IMG/VR virus record: IMGVR_UViG_3300042465_005077
Span: 1-32,690 of that record
Strand: one strand, 5' to 3'
DNA length: 32,690 nucleotides
Source of the DNA: a virus
The position numbers and the translations under genes were made by a program. The notes under the pieces were generated by a model. The model did no database searches. It was given only the letters and a program-made list of their open reading frames with translations, and was not told where the DNA came from. Of this stretch, positions 14,511 to 22,466 are shown piece by piece (position 1 is the stretch's first letter; each line of letters begins with the position of its first letter).

Positions 14511-17147
14511 TTAGTCGAGGAAAGCCGACCTCGGAATCCTGACCGCTCGGTGTATCGACGCGCCAAAACGGACGCCCGCCACGTGGGCCGCACCCGGGAC
14601 TCTTGCAAACTGATCCTTCCACTTGTCAGCCCAGGAGGTGTCCATGAATAGGGTCCGAAGGGCTGGGTGGTGGTTGGAGATGGCCACGGTATCGTCCTCC
14701 AGACGGATGCCTGAGCGCTGCAGATTGAGGCGCAGGTTGTCGGCCTCGTCCACGGTGACCTCGGTCGAGTAGTAAGCCTGCACCAGTTCGCCGATGGATC
14801 GGGTGTAGGTGTGGTCGCCCTGCTCGAAGCGGATGGACTTGTCTAGCATCCAAGCAAGGGCTCGGACTTCGTCCTGGTCAGCCTCGTCGGGCATGAAGCC
14901 GTGCCAGTTCTGCTTCTCGACCCAAGCGGTGGCGTCCTCAAGGGAGAGCACTCGCGTCGAGGTAAGGGAGAAGGCGCCGGATAGGAGGGCCCCTAGTTGG
15001 TCGCCGATACGCTGGTCCCCTAGCTTGATGGCCACGGCCTTGGCGAAGGTGCGGGCGTTGGCGGTGATGCTCATGGCGTTAGCCAGGGAACGGGAGCGGA
15101 TGCCCTCGGCATACTCCGGGCGGGCCACGGTCTCGGCCCATAGGGTCTTCAGCTGCTCGAAGCGTTCGCGGCCTCCGTCGGTGTTATCCTTACGCAGTTC
15201 GAGGGAGGTGATACGGCTGGTGTCGGCGCGCTGGTTAGCGGCCACGCCGATGGAGGCGAAGGCGAAGCAGGAACGGATCTGATACTCGTGGGCCTTGCCT
15301 GACGCGGAGCCCTTGCCGATGCCGGCTCCGGTCTCAGCTGAGGCGGCGCGCGCGAGTTCGAGGATGGACTGCATACGCATCTGGCCGCGCTTGTCTTCGG
15401 ACTCGGCCTCGTCGAACACGACAGGCAGGGCGTCGGACTTGAGGCGCTGACGGATGTAAGCCTCGGTGGTAGCGGACTGCACGGACAGGGCGAGCCTGCC
15501 TACGAGCGGGTCGAGGATGTTGTTGAGCAGCCAAGTCTTGCCGGAGCCGGAGGGACCGTTGACCCAGATATGGGGACGCCATCCGAGCACGCCGCAGATC
15601 GGGGCGATGACGCACCAGCCGGCGAAGAACTTAGAGAAGATGGGTTCCTTCCAGTTCATCATGTCGGTCAGGGTCATCAGGCGCGCGGCCTCGGCGTTGG
15701 AGATGGGTTCAGCCTGGTCGGCCTCGAGGCGCTGGCCTTGGGTATAAATCCACTTGGACTGCCACGAGGGGATGGTGCGTTCTTCGTTACCGATCAGGAG
15801 ACGGTCGCCGGCATGGAACAGGACCTGCTCGCCATCGACCCAACAGCCACGGCCACGGACTCGGCGAGGGGCGAAGATGCCCTCGCGGTGGCTGGCTTGG
15901 ATGAGAGCGTTGGCGGCGGCCTTCCAGTCGGCGCCTTCACGCCCGGGGAAGTGAGTCTCCCACCAGTTGGCTCCCGCGAGACGCAGGAACGGCAGGTGCT
16001 TGTGGTCGCTGGCGGTGAGAGCGACGATCTGCTGGCTGGAGTCGGGCAGGTAGAAGTAAACGCCCTCGTCATGGCCTAGGACGCGGAAGGGCCACGGCTC
16101 GGCCTCGACGGGGTCGGGCTCATGCAGGGGCTGGGCGTCCAGGTTGGCGTAGTCGATGGCCTCAAGGACTTCTGGAGGGGGCGGCGGTTCGGAGGCGGCG
16201 GGCGTGGGTGTTGGCTCGCCCTTGATGTGAGCGCGGACGCGGTCGGTGTCCCAGCCCTCGGCCTCAGCGTCGGCTAGGTCCCAGCCTTCGGCCACGCCAG
16301 TGGGCGGGGTGACGATACGCACGTTGGGCAGTTGCTTGCGGATGAGCTCGATGCACTTGCGTCCGGGCTCATCGGCATCAGGCCAGAACAGGACCTTGCG
16401 CTCGGCTAAGGGGGACCAGTCGGCTAGGCTGACGGCCTTCGAGCCACCTGACCAGGTAGTGACGGCGAGATGAGGCATGAGGCGCTGCGCGGCGTCGGCG
16501 GTCTTCTCGCCCTCAACGATGAGCACCCAGCCAGTCGAAGCGACGACGCAGGGCAGGGCGTAAAGCGGGCGGGGCTTGGCAAAGGACTTCCATCGCCAGC
16601 CCTCACGGCCGGAGGTATGCTTGCACCAGGTGATAGGGAGGACTTCCTTTGAGCCGTCGGGAAGGTTGAATCTGCAGATCAGGCCGACGCGGTGACCATC
16701 GGCGGTCAGATAGGGCCACGTGGCAACGGGCTGGCCGTGCTTGTAGTGGTTGAGGTCGGGCTCATGGCAGCCCTCGGGAGCGTGGGGCATCGGCTCCCAC
16801 TCTGACGCGGCTGACGGCTTGGACTCATACTCGGCACGCGGTGCGGAGCCTGACAGGTTGCCGAGGGAAAGACGTTCGGTCAGTTCCTTAGCGGCCTCGC
16901 CCTGCTTGCATCCACGGATCGCGGCAAGGAGGGAGATAGGGTCGGAGCCCTTGAGGTCGCCGGCGAAGTCGGCCCACTTGCCGTTGGTCAGGTTGATGGA
17001 GAGGCTGGAGCCGGGTTCTCCGTTGATAGAGCCGACGCGGAACTCGTGGCCGTCCTTCTTGCCGGCGGGGAACCACTCACAGCAGAGGGATTCAAGTGAG
17101 CCGAGCGCGGCGGAGTTGACGGCGGCGAAGTCGAGACGGGGAGTCAT
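14511..17147 (-). CDS. Primase-helicase with TOPRIM and P-loop ATPase domains
   Basis: The protein has 878 residues from the ATG at 17147, chosen because the CCCGCAC leader lies directly upstream. The first ~95 residues (WADFAGDLKGSDPISLL) resemble the N-terminal region of phage primase-helicases but lack a visible zinc motif. A TOPRIM-like region follows, with VEGEKTADAA (211-220) and PDADEPG (256-262). After a Pro-rich linker (about 312-328) and a middle domain comes a helicase ATPase with Walker A GPSGSGKT (531-538) and Walker B VVFDEAE (about 576-582). It likely primes and unwinds DNA at the nearby candidate origin. DUF927-type helicases are the closest pattern I recognise. Confidence 0.85.
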   Translation of the reverse strand: MTPRLDFAAVNSAALGSLESLCCEWFPAGKKDGHEFRVGSINGEPGSSLSINLTNGKWADFAGDLKGSDPISLLAAIRGCKQGEAAKELTERLSLGNLSGSAPRAEYESKPSAASEWEPMPHAPEGCHEPDLNHYKHGQPVATWPYLTADGHRVGLICRFNLPDGSKEVLPITWCKHTSGREGWRWKSFAKPRPLYALPCVVASTGWVLIVEGEKTADAAQRLMPHLAVTTWSGGSKAVSLADWSPLAERKVLFWPDADEPGRKCIELIRKQLPNVRIVTPPTGVAEGWDLADAEAEGWDTDRVRAHIKGEPTPTPAASEPPPPPEVLEAIDYANLDAQPLHEPDPVEAEPWPFRVLGHDEGVYFYLPDSSQQIVALTASDHKHLPFLRLAGANWWETHFPGREGADWKAAANALIQASHREGIFAPRRVRGRGCWVDGEQVLFHAGDRLLIGNEERTIPSWQSKWIYTQGQRLEADQAEPISNAEAARLMTLTDMMNWKEPIFSKFFAGWCVIAPICGVLGWRPHIWVNGPSGSGKTWLLNNILDPLVGRLALSVQSATTEAYIRQRLKSDALPVVFDEAESEDKRGQMRMQSILELARAASAETGAGIGKGSASGKAHEYQIRSCFAFASIGVAANQRADTSRITSLELRKDNTDGGRERFEQLKTLWAETVARPEYAEGIRSRSLANAMSITANARTFAKAVAIKLGDQRIGDQLGALLSGAFSLTSTRVLSLEDATAWVEKQNWHGFMPDEADQDEVRALAWMLDKSIRFEQGDHTYTRSIGELVQAYYSTEVTVDEADNLRLNLQRSGIRLEDDTVAISNHHPALRTLFMDTSWADKWKDQFARVPGAAHVAGVRFGASIHRAVRIPRSAFLD

Positions 17148-17169
17148 AAGGTGCGGGATGGCGTAAGGT
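17148..17169 (-). promoter_or_regulatory. Start-proximal leader motif, primase-helicase
   Basis: Minus-strand ACCTTACG (17169-17162) is followed by CCATCCCGCAC (ending 17151), then CTT and ATG. This leader links the early CCCGCAC type with the late ACCTTACC type in a single site. Confidence 0.5.
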
Positions 17170-17452
17170 GCGGCCCGTGGGCGGGTCAGGCAACCAGAAA
17201 AGAAAGACCCCCCGAGAGAAACCATGCCAGGGGCAGAGGGCCGGAGGGTCGCTCGGATGTGGTCCGGTCCAGAGGGCATCTTCCATTGCCGAGGATTGCT
17301 GATGATGGCTTATTGCCTCTTGCCTTTCGTCGTCATGAGCGACGCTGAGTGTCGATAGCCCATAGGCACTAAACACTTCTCACAGCAAAGAAGAACAGGG
17401 CTTACTTTTGCAGAGGCCCTATCCGTTATGCGTTTACTGTGCCAACCTTGCC
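17170..17452. other. Intergenic stretch without a confident gene
   Basis: This lies between the VRR-NUC stop and the primase-helicase leader. The minus strand carries a short open frame with a Cys-x-x-Cys-like cluster (CCEKC) and an ending TTKGKRQ, but it has no convincing start: only a GTG giving 19 residues. The extension of the primase frame up to 17279 lacks the leader and is not used. No clear promoter or terminator is seen. Confidence 0.4.
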
Positions 17453-17806
17453 TTAGTCCGCAAGCAGAAACCGCACGTCATCCACGCTGCGGGCCACGAC
17501 CGCGATGCCTCCGGCCTTCTTTACCGCGTCAAACCAAGCCTGCTGATCGTCGGGCAGTTTCTTGGGGGCTTGCGGCGTCTTGACTTCCACTGAAAGGAAC
17601 ACGGCCACCTTTTGGCCTACCATGTCTGGAGTAATCGTAACCGTCTTGAGGCCAATGATATCGGCAGAGCCGTTGAAAAGTCCGTATCGAATCCATCTGC
17701 CAGACTTCTGTTCCTTGAACATCCCGACGTTATTTCGCCAAGCCTTGATGCCCGGGCATTGTCCCAGGGCTAGGCGGATGTCCTGCTGGATGGCGGCCTC
17801 GCTCAT
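17453..17806 (-). CDS. VRR-NUC domain nuclease
   Basis: This protein of 117 residues consists of a single VRR-NUC (PD-(D/E)XK-type) domain. The signature order is present: the basic N-terminal helix (MSEAAIQQDIRLAL), WRNNVG, GLFNGSADIIG with the first acidic residue, VFLSVEVKTPQ with the Glu-x-Lys catalytic pair, DDQQAWFDAVKKAGG, and the terminal strand IAVVARSVDD. Stand-alone VRR-NUC proteins are common in phages beside SF2 helicases and may process branched DNA. Its ATG overlaps the helicase stop by ATGA, so the two are co-translated and probably act together. Confidence 0.9.
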   Translation of the reverse strand: MSEAAIQQDIRLALGQCPGIKAWRNNVGMFKEQKSGRWIRYGLFNGSADIIGLKTVTITPDMVGQKVAVFLSVEVKTPQAPKKLPDDQQAWFDAVKKAGGIAVVARSVDDVRFLLAD

Positions 17807-19176
17807 TTCTTCTGCCGTGCCTTGAACACGTTATGAGCCCAGCCGTAGGGGTTCTTCATGCCGCGAGCCTTGCCGACCTTGATGAGGTCCTCGAGGGTCT
17901 GGGCCGTGCCCTGCTCACGCTTGCGCTGCTTGACTGCCTCGCGGGCCTTCAGCTCTTCGAGCTCGCCCTCGACGACGTCAGGGATGCGGTCCTTGATTTC
18001 GTAGACGTGCAAGCACTGCGGACAGGTCGGGCTCGGGGTATGGACGGCAAAGCACTCTGGGCACTGGCGGGTGTCTGCCACGTCGTCCTGCTGGCCCTTG
18101 CGTACGCGTTTGCGTACGCCGTCGAGCGACCAGTCGCGGACCTCTTCGGCGAGTCCGTGCCGGCGGCAGTTGCCCACGTGGTCGAGGATGATGGCGCGGG
18201 GCTTGTTCGGTGCTGGCCTGAGCACTCGCCCGATCTGCTGGAGGTGCAGGGACAGGGACGCGGTAGGGCGTAACAGGATGGCGGTCGAGACGCAGGGCAG
18301 GTCGAAACCCTCTGACACGATGTCCACTGAGACGAGGCCATGCAGCTGACCCGAGCCCAGGGCGGCGACGCGGAACGCGCGTTCCTCCTTGGCGAGCGTG
18401 CCGTCGATGACCTTGAAGCGGTAGCCTGATGCGTTGAAGGCGGCGGCCACGTTCTCGGCGTGCTTCAGCCCGGTGCAGAATACTATGCAGGGCTGGCCTT
18501 CGGCATACTTTCGGTAATGGGTGACAGCGTCGCCGGTGATGGTCGGCTTGTCCATGCGCTCGGCGACCTCGGCGCGGTTGAAGTCTCCGGCCACCTTATG
18601 CACGCCTTCCATGCTTACGGTCTTAGGGGCGTAATACACTGGTTTACATAAGTAGCCATCCTCTATGAGTTTTGTAACCTCGGGGCCACGGATCAGGTCG
18701 TCGAAGACTTGGCCGAGGCCCTTGCCGTCGAGCCGTGCCGGTGTCGCGGTGACTCCGAGCACGCGGGCTTGCGGCCACTGAGCCAGGACCGATGCCCATG
18801 CGCCTGCGGTGGCGTGGTGAGCCTCGTCGATTACGATCAGGTCGGGCGGCACGACGCGGTCGAACCTGCGGACGAGTGTCTGCACGCTGGCGACCTGCGT
18901 CAGTTGGTTGCGGTCAGGCGTGAGGCCGGCGGCGATGAGGCCATGCGGCACGTCCATGGACGCAAGCGAGCGGTGGCACTGCTCCAGGAGCTCGGCGCGG
19001 TGGACGAGGATGAGCGTGCGGTTGCCCTTGGCCGCAGCTGAGGCCGTCACGTAGGAGAACATGACGGTCTTACCGGAGCCCGTAGGAGCGACCAGCAGGG
19101 GCTTGCGTCGGCCTGCTCGGAAGGCTTCGCGGACTTGGTCAACGGCGGCCTGCTGGTATGGACGGAGTGGGAACAC
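17803..19176 (-). CDS. SF2 DEAD/DEAH-box helicase with C-terminal zinc motif
   Basis: This protein of 457 residues has all main SF2 motifs: a Q-like LRPYQ at the N-terminus, Walker A PTGSGKT (31-37), DEAH (117-120), TAT (143-145) and the arginine-finger motif QQIGRVLRP (313-321). The tail has two Cys pairs (CPEC near 372 and CPQC near 385), a probable zinc ribbon, then a basic region. It starts at GTG (19176), directly preceded by CCCGCAC. Such phage helicases are thought to act in replication or recombination. It heads the minus-strand replication block and is divergent from the plus-strand operon. Confidence 0.92.
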   Translation of the reverse strand: MFPLRPYQQAAVDQVREAFRAGRRKPLLVAPTGSGKTVMFSYVTASAAAKGNRTLILVHRAELLEQCHRSLASMDVPHGLIAAGLTPDRNQLTQVASVQTLVRRFDRVVPPDLIVIDEAHHATAGAWASVLAQWPQARVLGVTATPARLDGKGLGQVFDDLIRGPEVTKLIEDGYLCKPVYYAPKTVSMEGVHKVAGDFNRAEVAERMDKPTITGDAVTHYRKYAEGQPCIVFCTGLKHAENVAAAFNASGYRFKVIDGTLAKEERAFRVAALGSGQLHGLVSVDIVSEGFDLPCVSTAILLRPTASLSLHLQQIGRVLRPAPNKPRAIILDHVGNCRRHGLAEEVRDWSLDGVRKRVRKGQQDDVADTRQCPECFAVHTPSPTCPQCLHVYEIKDRIPDVVEGELEELKAREAVKQRKREQGTAQTLEDLIKVGKARGMKNPYGWAHNVFKARQKK

Positions 19177-19194
19177 GTGCGGGAATAGGGTGAG
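19177..19194 (-). promoter_or_regulatory. Start-proximal leader motif, SF2 helicase
   Basis: Minus-strand CTCACCCTATTCCCGCAC runs directly into the GTG start at 19176. The motif supports this non-ATG start. Confidence 0.5.
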
Positions 19195-19201
19195 AATGGG
19201 T

Positions 19202-19231
19202 CGTTATAACTGGGGGTCGAGAATTATAACG
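19202..19231. promoter_or_regulatory. Divergent promoter / operator with mirrored TATAAC boxes
   Basis: CGTTATAA (19202-19209) and TTATAACG (19224-19231) are perfect inverted repeats with a 14-base spacer. Each contains TATAAC pointing outwards: plus strand at 19225-19230 and minus strand at 19208-19203. They sit about 57 bases before the plus-strand operon and 27 bases before the helicase start. They could be back-to-back -10 boxes or an operator controlling both directions. No clear -35 boxes are visible. Confidence 0.5.
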
Positions 19232-19268
19232 CTTTGTGGTTTACAGCGGAAGACTGCCCGCCAGTGTG

Positions 19269-19286
19269 ACCGAGCAATCCCGCACT
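19269..19286 (+). promoter_or_regulatory. Start-proximal leader motif, first plus-strand gene
   Basis: ACCGAGCAATCCCGCACT directly precedes the ATG at 19287. It is the plus-strand counterpart of the leaders seen on the other strand. Confidence 0.45.
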
Positions 19287-19400
19287 ATGAAACTAATCGC
19301 CTACCTCCTAATCGCGCTGGCCCTCGGCTATGCGCTCGCCGTGTTCCTCGACCCGTCCTTCCCGGACCTGCTCGAGATCATCGACAACCCCAAGTTCTAA
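19287..19400 (+). CDS. Small single-pass membrane protein
   Basis: This protein of 37 residues begins MKLIAYLLIALALGYALAVF, one hydrophobic helix, then has a short acidic tail ending NPKF. It is the first gene after the divergent promoter, with the CCCGCAC leader one base before the ATG. The next gene starts four bases after its stop. Size and a single membrane helix suggest a small inner-membrane peptide expressed early, such as an exclusion or host-interaction peptide, but nothing identifies a function. Confidence 0.6.
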   Translation: MKLIAYLLIALALGYALAVFLDPSFPDLLEIIDNPKF

Positions 19401-19404
19401 TCCC

Positions 19405-19707
19405 ATGAGCAAGAAACCTACCATCCCCCAGCCGCGTCACCGCGACGACCTCGGACGCAACGCCCTGGTCAACCTGCTGGAGAACATCGACGGCGCGCAG
19501 ATCATGAAGGACGCAGGCAAGCCGCAGGAGGAAGTCATCGGCTACGTCGAGACCGCCATCGCCGAGTTCAAGTCCACCCCGGGCGTCTCCTGCGACGGCG
19601 GGGCCATCTTCTTCGGCATCACCCTCGGACGCATCACGCTCGACGTGACCTTCAGCGACGACAAGGGCGAGGTGTCCGTCACCTACATGGCCAAGCGCCG
19701 CGACTAA
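19405..19707 (+). CDS. Hypothetical early protein
   Basis: The protein has 100 residues from the ATG at 19405; the frame is open further upstream but that part overlaps the membrane-peptide gene. The N-terminus is polar (MSKKPTIPQPRHRDDLGRN), followed by a helical part and a C-terminal beta-rich part (GAIFFGITLGRITLDVTFSDD). No family is recognised. It is the second gene of the plus-strand operon. Confidence 0.65.
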   Translation: MSKKPTIPQPRHRDDLGRNALVNLLENIDGAQIMKDAGKPQEEVIGYVETAIAEFKSTPGVSCDGGAIFFGITLGRITLDVTFSDDKGEVSVTYMAKRRD

Positions 19708-19710
19708 TCT

Positions 19711-19717
19711 CCCGCAC
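19711..19717 (+). promoter_or_regulatory. CCCGCAC leader before third plus-strand gene
   Basis: CCCGCAC abuts the ATG at 19718. The upstream stop TAA lies at 19705-19707, so this gene is not coupled and carries the leader instead. Confidence 0.45.
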
Positions 19718-20026
19718 ATGACCCACAAACCCACATCCATCACCGACCCTGTCCGTCTCGAAGCGGCCAAGGAACTCATCATCAAACACCGGGCGAAGGC
19801 CGGACCGAAGGCGACCTACGAGCTGTACGGTTTCCTCTTCGGACTGCGAGTCCAGATTGACCGCGTGGACCACGCTCCCACCTCGGGCGACTTCTCCTCC
19901 ATGATCGGGAAGAAGCGCATCGCCTCGCTGTTCACGGCCTACGACATGGTCGTGGAGTTCCGTGGCAACTGGAAGACCGACGCCGAGGCCAAGGTCGTCG
20001 CATGGGAGGCCGCTGACCATGCCTAA
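19718..20026 (+). CDS. Hypothetical early protein
   Basis: This protein of 102 residues has alternating helices and strands and a moderate positive charge (KELIIKHRAKAGPKATYELYGFLFG). No known domain is recognised. CCCGCAC directly precedes the ATG, and the next gene begins inside its last codons (ATGCCTAA overlap). The protein looks soluble and is probably an early phage-specific factor; that is inference only. Confidence 0.65.
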   Translation: MTHKPTSITDPVRLEAAKELIIKHRAKAGPKATYELYGFLFGLRVQIDRVDHAPTSGDFSSMIGKKRIASLFTAYDMVVEFRGNWKTDAEAKVVAWEAADHA

Positions 20027-20405
20027 CGCCAAGTTTCAGTTCGTCACCTCGGTGACGTTCCTCGGTCGCGACATCCCGCTGCTTAAGCCCATCGCCCTGT
20101 TCAACGCTCGCCGGCTGGAGGCTCTGCTCCCGCAGATCGCGGCGCTGAACGCGGCCCGCAAGACTAAGGGAGCCGCCGCCGCCTCCCTCGGTATCACCCA
20201 GCAGACTCTAGCAACGTGGATTAAACTGACCCAGACGACTTGGCTCGGTAAGGTTAATAAGCCCAATTACCGTAACCCCGAGCGTCACCGGGCGAACGTC
20301 AAGGCGTGGAGGCTTCGCAACCTGGACAAGGTCAAGGCCATGAAGCGCGCTTACTATCTCCGATGCAAGGCCCGCCGATTCTCCCGCCCTACCTCCAATG
20401 CCTAA
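20019..20405 (+). CDS. Hypothetical protein with HTH-like segment
   Basis: The protein has 128 residues from the ATG at 20019, which overlaps the previous stop by eight bases. A helix-turn-helix-like stretch lies at about residues 52-68 (KGAAAASLGITQQTLATW). The C-terminus is strongly basic, with repeated Arg and Lys (LRNLDKVKAMKRAYYLRCKARR), suggesting nucleic-acid binding. A small homing-type or regulatory DNA-binding protein is possible. No catalytic motif is seen. Confidence 0.6.
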   Translation: MPNAKFQFVTSVTFLGRDIPLLKPIALFNARRLEALLPQIAALNAARKTKGAAAASLGITQQTLATWIKLTQTTWLGKVNKPNYRNPERHRANVKAWRLRNLDKVKAMKRAYYLRCKARRFSRPTSNA

Positions 20406-20685
20406 CCCCCTAGCCCACCATCCCTCCATGCTCATCGTCAAACCCGACTCCCTCCCCCGCCTCTGGTGGCTCTTCCCCTGGAGCATCGCCCGTCAGCTGC
20501 ACAAGAACGCCGTGGCCCTGAAGGCGCTGGCCGACAAGACCGACGACGAGAACCGCCTGCTCCGTCAGGAAGTGACCCGCCTCGCCCACTCCCGCGAGCA
20601 TTGGATCGCAAAGCACGACCGGGCCTACGCCGTGGCCATGCATAACGAGCGCGTGATTGCCGACATGGAGAACCGCAGCCGATGA
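20398..20685 (+). CDS. Hypothetical protein with short hydrophobic segment and coiled coil
   Basis: This protein of 95 residues begins at 20398 inside the previous stop (same ATGCCTAA overlap as the pair before it); an ATG at 20428 would give 85 residues. It has an aromatic stretch (LWWLFPWSIA) that could be membrane-associated, followed by a heptad-rich helix (DENRLLRQEVTRLAHSREH). Function unknown. The following gene overlaps by ATGA. Confidence 0.55.
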   Translation: MPNPLAHHPSMLIVKPDSLPRLWWLFPWSIARQLHKNAVALKALADKTDDENRLLRQEVTRLAHSREHWIAKHDRAYAVAMHNERVIADMENRSR

Positions 20686-20888
20686 ACCTCACCCACCACC
20701 AGATGGCGACCCGGCACATGGCCACCGAGGTCGAGCACATCAACCGCCTGATCTACACGAAGGACCTGTCCGTGGCCAAGGCCAAGCTGATGCTGGCCGA
20801 CGCGGCCCACGCCGCCCGTCAGCACTGCCCGGACTGCACCATCAAGTTCGGCATCAACGCGGGGAGGGCTTGGTTCAACGTGCTATGA
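20682..20888 (+). CDS. Small helical hypothetical protein
   Basis: This protein of 68 residues is helical and rich in His, Ala and Met, with a Cys pair near the C-terminus (HCPDC) that might bind metal. The ATG overlaps the previous stop (ATGA), so it is translationally coupled, as is the next gene. No family is recognised. Confidence 0.55.
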   Translation: MNLTHHQMATRHMATEVEHINRLIYTKDLSVAKAKLMLADAAHAARQHCPDCTIKFGINAGRAWFNVL

Positions 20889-21190
20889 GCGACATCGACC
20901 GCACGCGGATGATACCCCTGCACATCGCCGACCAGGCGGTGGCGGCCTGTGACGCCGAGATCGCGAAGCTGAGGGACGAGAACGCCCGGTTGCGTTCGTT
21001 TTGCACTCGCACGATTATTCCAAACATAGACTTGGAGAAGGAGAACGCCCGGCTCAAGGCCGAGGTCGAGCGGCTGACCAAGGCCATTGATTTGACTATC
21101 ATCGACCTTGATGAACGCCACGAAAGACAAGACCTTCGGGCTTGGGAGTTTGCTGAACTTCTACGAAAGGCCAAGGGGGTGCAGTCGTGA
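20885..21190 (+). CDS. Coiled-coil protein with leucine-zipper repeat
   Basis: The protein has 101 residues from the ATG at 20885 (ATGA overlap). The middle carries two heptad blocks, EIAKLRDENARLRSF and EKENARLKAEVERLTKA, a leucine-zipper-like coiled coil that probably dimerises. The second block reappears almost unchanged in the next protein, at both protein and DNA level, so the genes seem related by partial duplication. The N-terminus IADQAVAACDAEI is compact and helical. It may be a small assembly or regulatory adaptor; function unknown. Confidence 0.6.
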   Translation: MSDIDRTRMIPLHIADQAVAACDAEIAKLRDENARLRSFCTRTIIPNIDLEKENARLKAEVERLTKAIDLTIIDLDERHERQDLRAWEFAELLRKAKGVQS

Positions 21191-21744
21191 GCGAACCGAA
21201 GCGATACAACGAGGAGATGGTCAACATCTCCAATGGCGACCCTTGCGGTGAAATCGAATTCGATTATTCGGCAAGTATGGTCGAAGCATTTGAAGGTCGA
21301 TGGGTAGCGTGGGAGGACTACGCCGAACTCAAGGCCGAAGCCGAGCGGTATCGTCTGGCAAGCCTCCGTGTCGATGTGAGTGAACTACACGCACAGTTCA
21401 ACCGAGCATTGTTCGATGATACTATTGCCGAGAACGCCCGCCTCAAGGCCGAGGTCGAGCGGCTGACTGAACGCCTTGGCGGAGTGCGGCTGATTGTGAC
21501 GGAAGAAATGTATGACGAACTCAACACGAAGTATCTTGAGCAACAGCACGAACTTCAGAACATCGCTTTGACGGCTAGGCAAATCCTCGATGAGAAGATA
21601 GACCTCAAGGAACAGGTCGAGCGGCTGACCAAGGCCGGGGATGCGATGGATGCTTATCTGAAACGTCAGGATGGCACGACCAACGGGATGCTTGATTGCC
21701 GTCGTCTCTGGCACGCCGCCAAGGAGGGCAAGCCCTGTGCATAA
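21187..21744 (+). CDS. Coiled-coil protein with repeated leucine-zipper module
   Basis: This protein of 185 residues begins at a GTG overlapping the upstream stop (GTGA). It contains a block like that of the preceding protein (ENARLKAEVERLTERL, about 82-97) and another (LKEQVERLTKAGDAMD) near 140-154. The C-terminus DCRRLWHAAKEGKPCA is a short aromatic-basic tail that recurs in phage coiled-coil proteins of this type as I know them. It may form a homo- or heterodimer with its neighbour. No enzymatic motif. Confidence 0.6.
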   Translation: MSEPKRYNEEMVNISNGDPCGEIEFDYSASMVEAFEGRWVAWEDYAELKAEAERYRLASLRVDVSELHAQFNRALFDDTIAENARLKAEVERLTERLGGVRLIVTEEMYDELNTKYLEQQHELQNIALTARQILDEKIDLKEQVERLTKAGDAMDAYLKRQDGTTNGMLDCRRLWHAAKEGKPCA

Positions 21745-21889
21745 GCAGAAGCGCCGCCCGGAGATACTGAAGCCCGGCCTCAAGCAACTCACGCCCGCCG
21801 AGCAGCGCATCGTGGCCGAGCGTCTCGCCGATCACCGCAAGCGCTGGGAATACCTGTTCAGCCTCAACGTCTGGAAGCCGTCCCGATGA
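21737..21889 (+). CDS. Small basic hypothetical protein
   Basis: The protein has 50 residues from a GTG at 21737, overlapping the previous gene by eight bases. It is highly basic (HKQKRRPEILKPGLKQ) with one amphipathic helix (AEQRIVAERLADHRKRW). The following gene overlaps by ATGA. It could bind nucleic acid. The start is inferred from overlap spacing. Confidence 0.45.
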   Translation: MHKQKRRPEILKPGLKQLTPAEQRIVAERLADHRKRWEYLFSLNVWKPSR

Positions 21890-22242
21890 CCACGCCCTAC
21901 AACTCCCGCTCGTCTGGCATCAGCGAACTGCACGACCTCATCGACAAGTTTGTGCCGGTCCGCGAGGCCGCGCTTCAAGAGCATTACCAGAAGGCCGCCC
22001 AGACCAGGGCGCTGCTCAAGTCCCTCGGCTGCTGGCCGACCGACAAGCGCAAGCCTGTCGAGCCTAGGGGCAAGAAGCCGAAGGCCGGCAAACTCGCCAG
22101 CGAGCTAGGCCGCGAGGCTTACCACTGGGCGCACGCCAATAACGCCACCTACACCGAGGCCGCTGAACGCTTCCGCGTCGATGCCAACTCAATCCACTCT
22201 TACCGCCAATACCGCAAACTCCCTAAACTCCGAAACAAATGA
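21886..22242 (+). CDS. Basic protein with C-terminal HTH-like region
   Basis: This protein of 118 residues overlaps the previous stop by ATGA. A basic middle region (DKRKPVEPRGKKPKAGK) precedes an HTH-like segment YTEAAERFRVDANSIHSYRQ (about 89-108), resembling homeodomain-type or resolvase-type DNA binding. A local transcription regulator is plausible; there is no catalytic part for a recombinase. Confidence 0.55.
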   Translation: MTTPYNSRSSGISELHDLIDKFVPVREAALQEHYQKAAQTRALLKSLGCWPTDKRKPVEPRGKKPKAGKLASELGREAYHWAHANNATYTEAAERFRVDANSIHSYRQYRKLPKLRNK

Positions 22243-22466
22243 ACAACCTACCAGACTACGATGAAATCACCCGGCTCCGGCTACGCCTTGCCGAGGTCGA
22301 ACTTCAGCGCGACGCCTTCAAGGCCATGGCCGACAAGGCCGTGACCGACCTGATCCGTCAGGTCATGGACCGCGAACGCTGGCAGGTCGGACTCCCTGGC
22401 GTGACGACCTACACCTACGCCCCGACCGAGCAGCCGAAACCCGCCAAGCGTAAGCGCCGTGGCTGA
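22239..22466 (+). CDS. Small hypothetical protein, coiled-coil N-terminus
   Basis: This protein of 75 residues overlaps the previous stop by ATGA. The N-terminal half is one amphipathic helix (EITRLRLRLAEVELQRDAF), and the C-terminus is basic and Pro-rich (PTEQPKPAKRKRRG). No family recognised. Confidence 0.5.
   Translation: MNNLPDYDEITRLRLRLAEVELQRDAFKAMADKAVTDLIRQVMDRERWQVGLPGVTTYTYAPTEQPKPAKRKRRG

Noticed and set aside
17148-17279. N-terminal extension of the primase-helicase frame
   Set aside because: The extension lacks primase-like sequence, and the CCCGCAC leader lies directly before the internal ATG at 17147.
17290-17452. Small Cys-containing minus-strand frame (CCEKC) before the primase-helicase
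   Set aside because: No convincing start codon; only a GTG yielding 19 residues. Mentioned in the gap entry instead.
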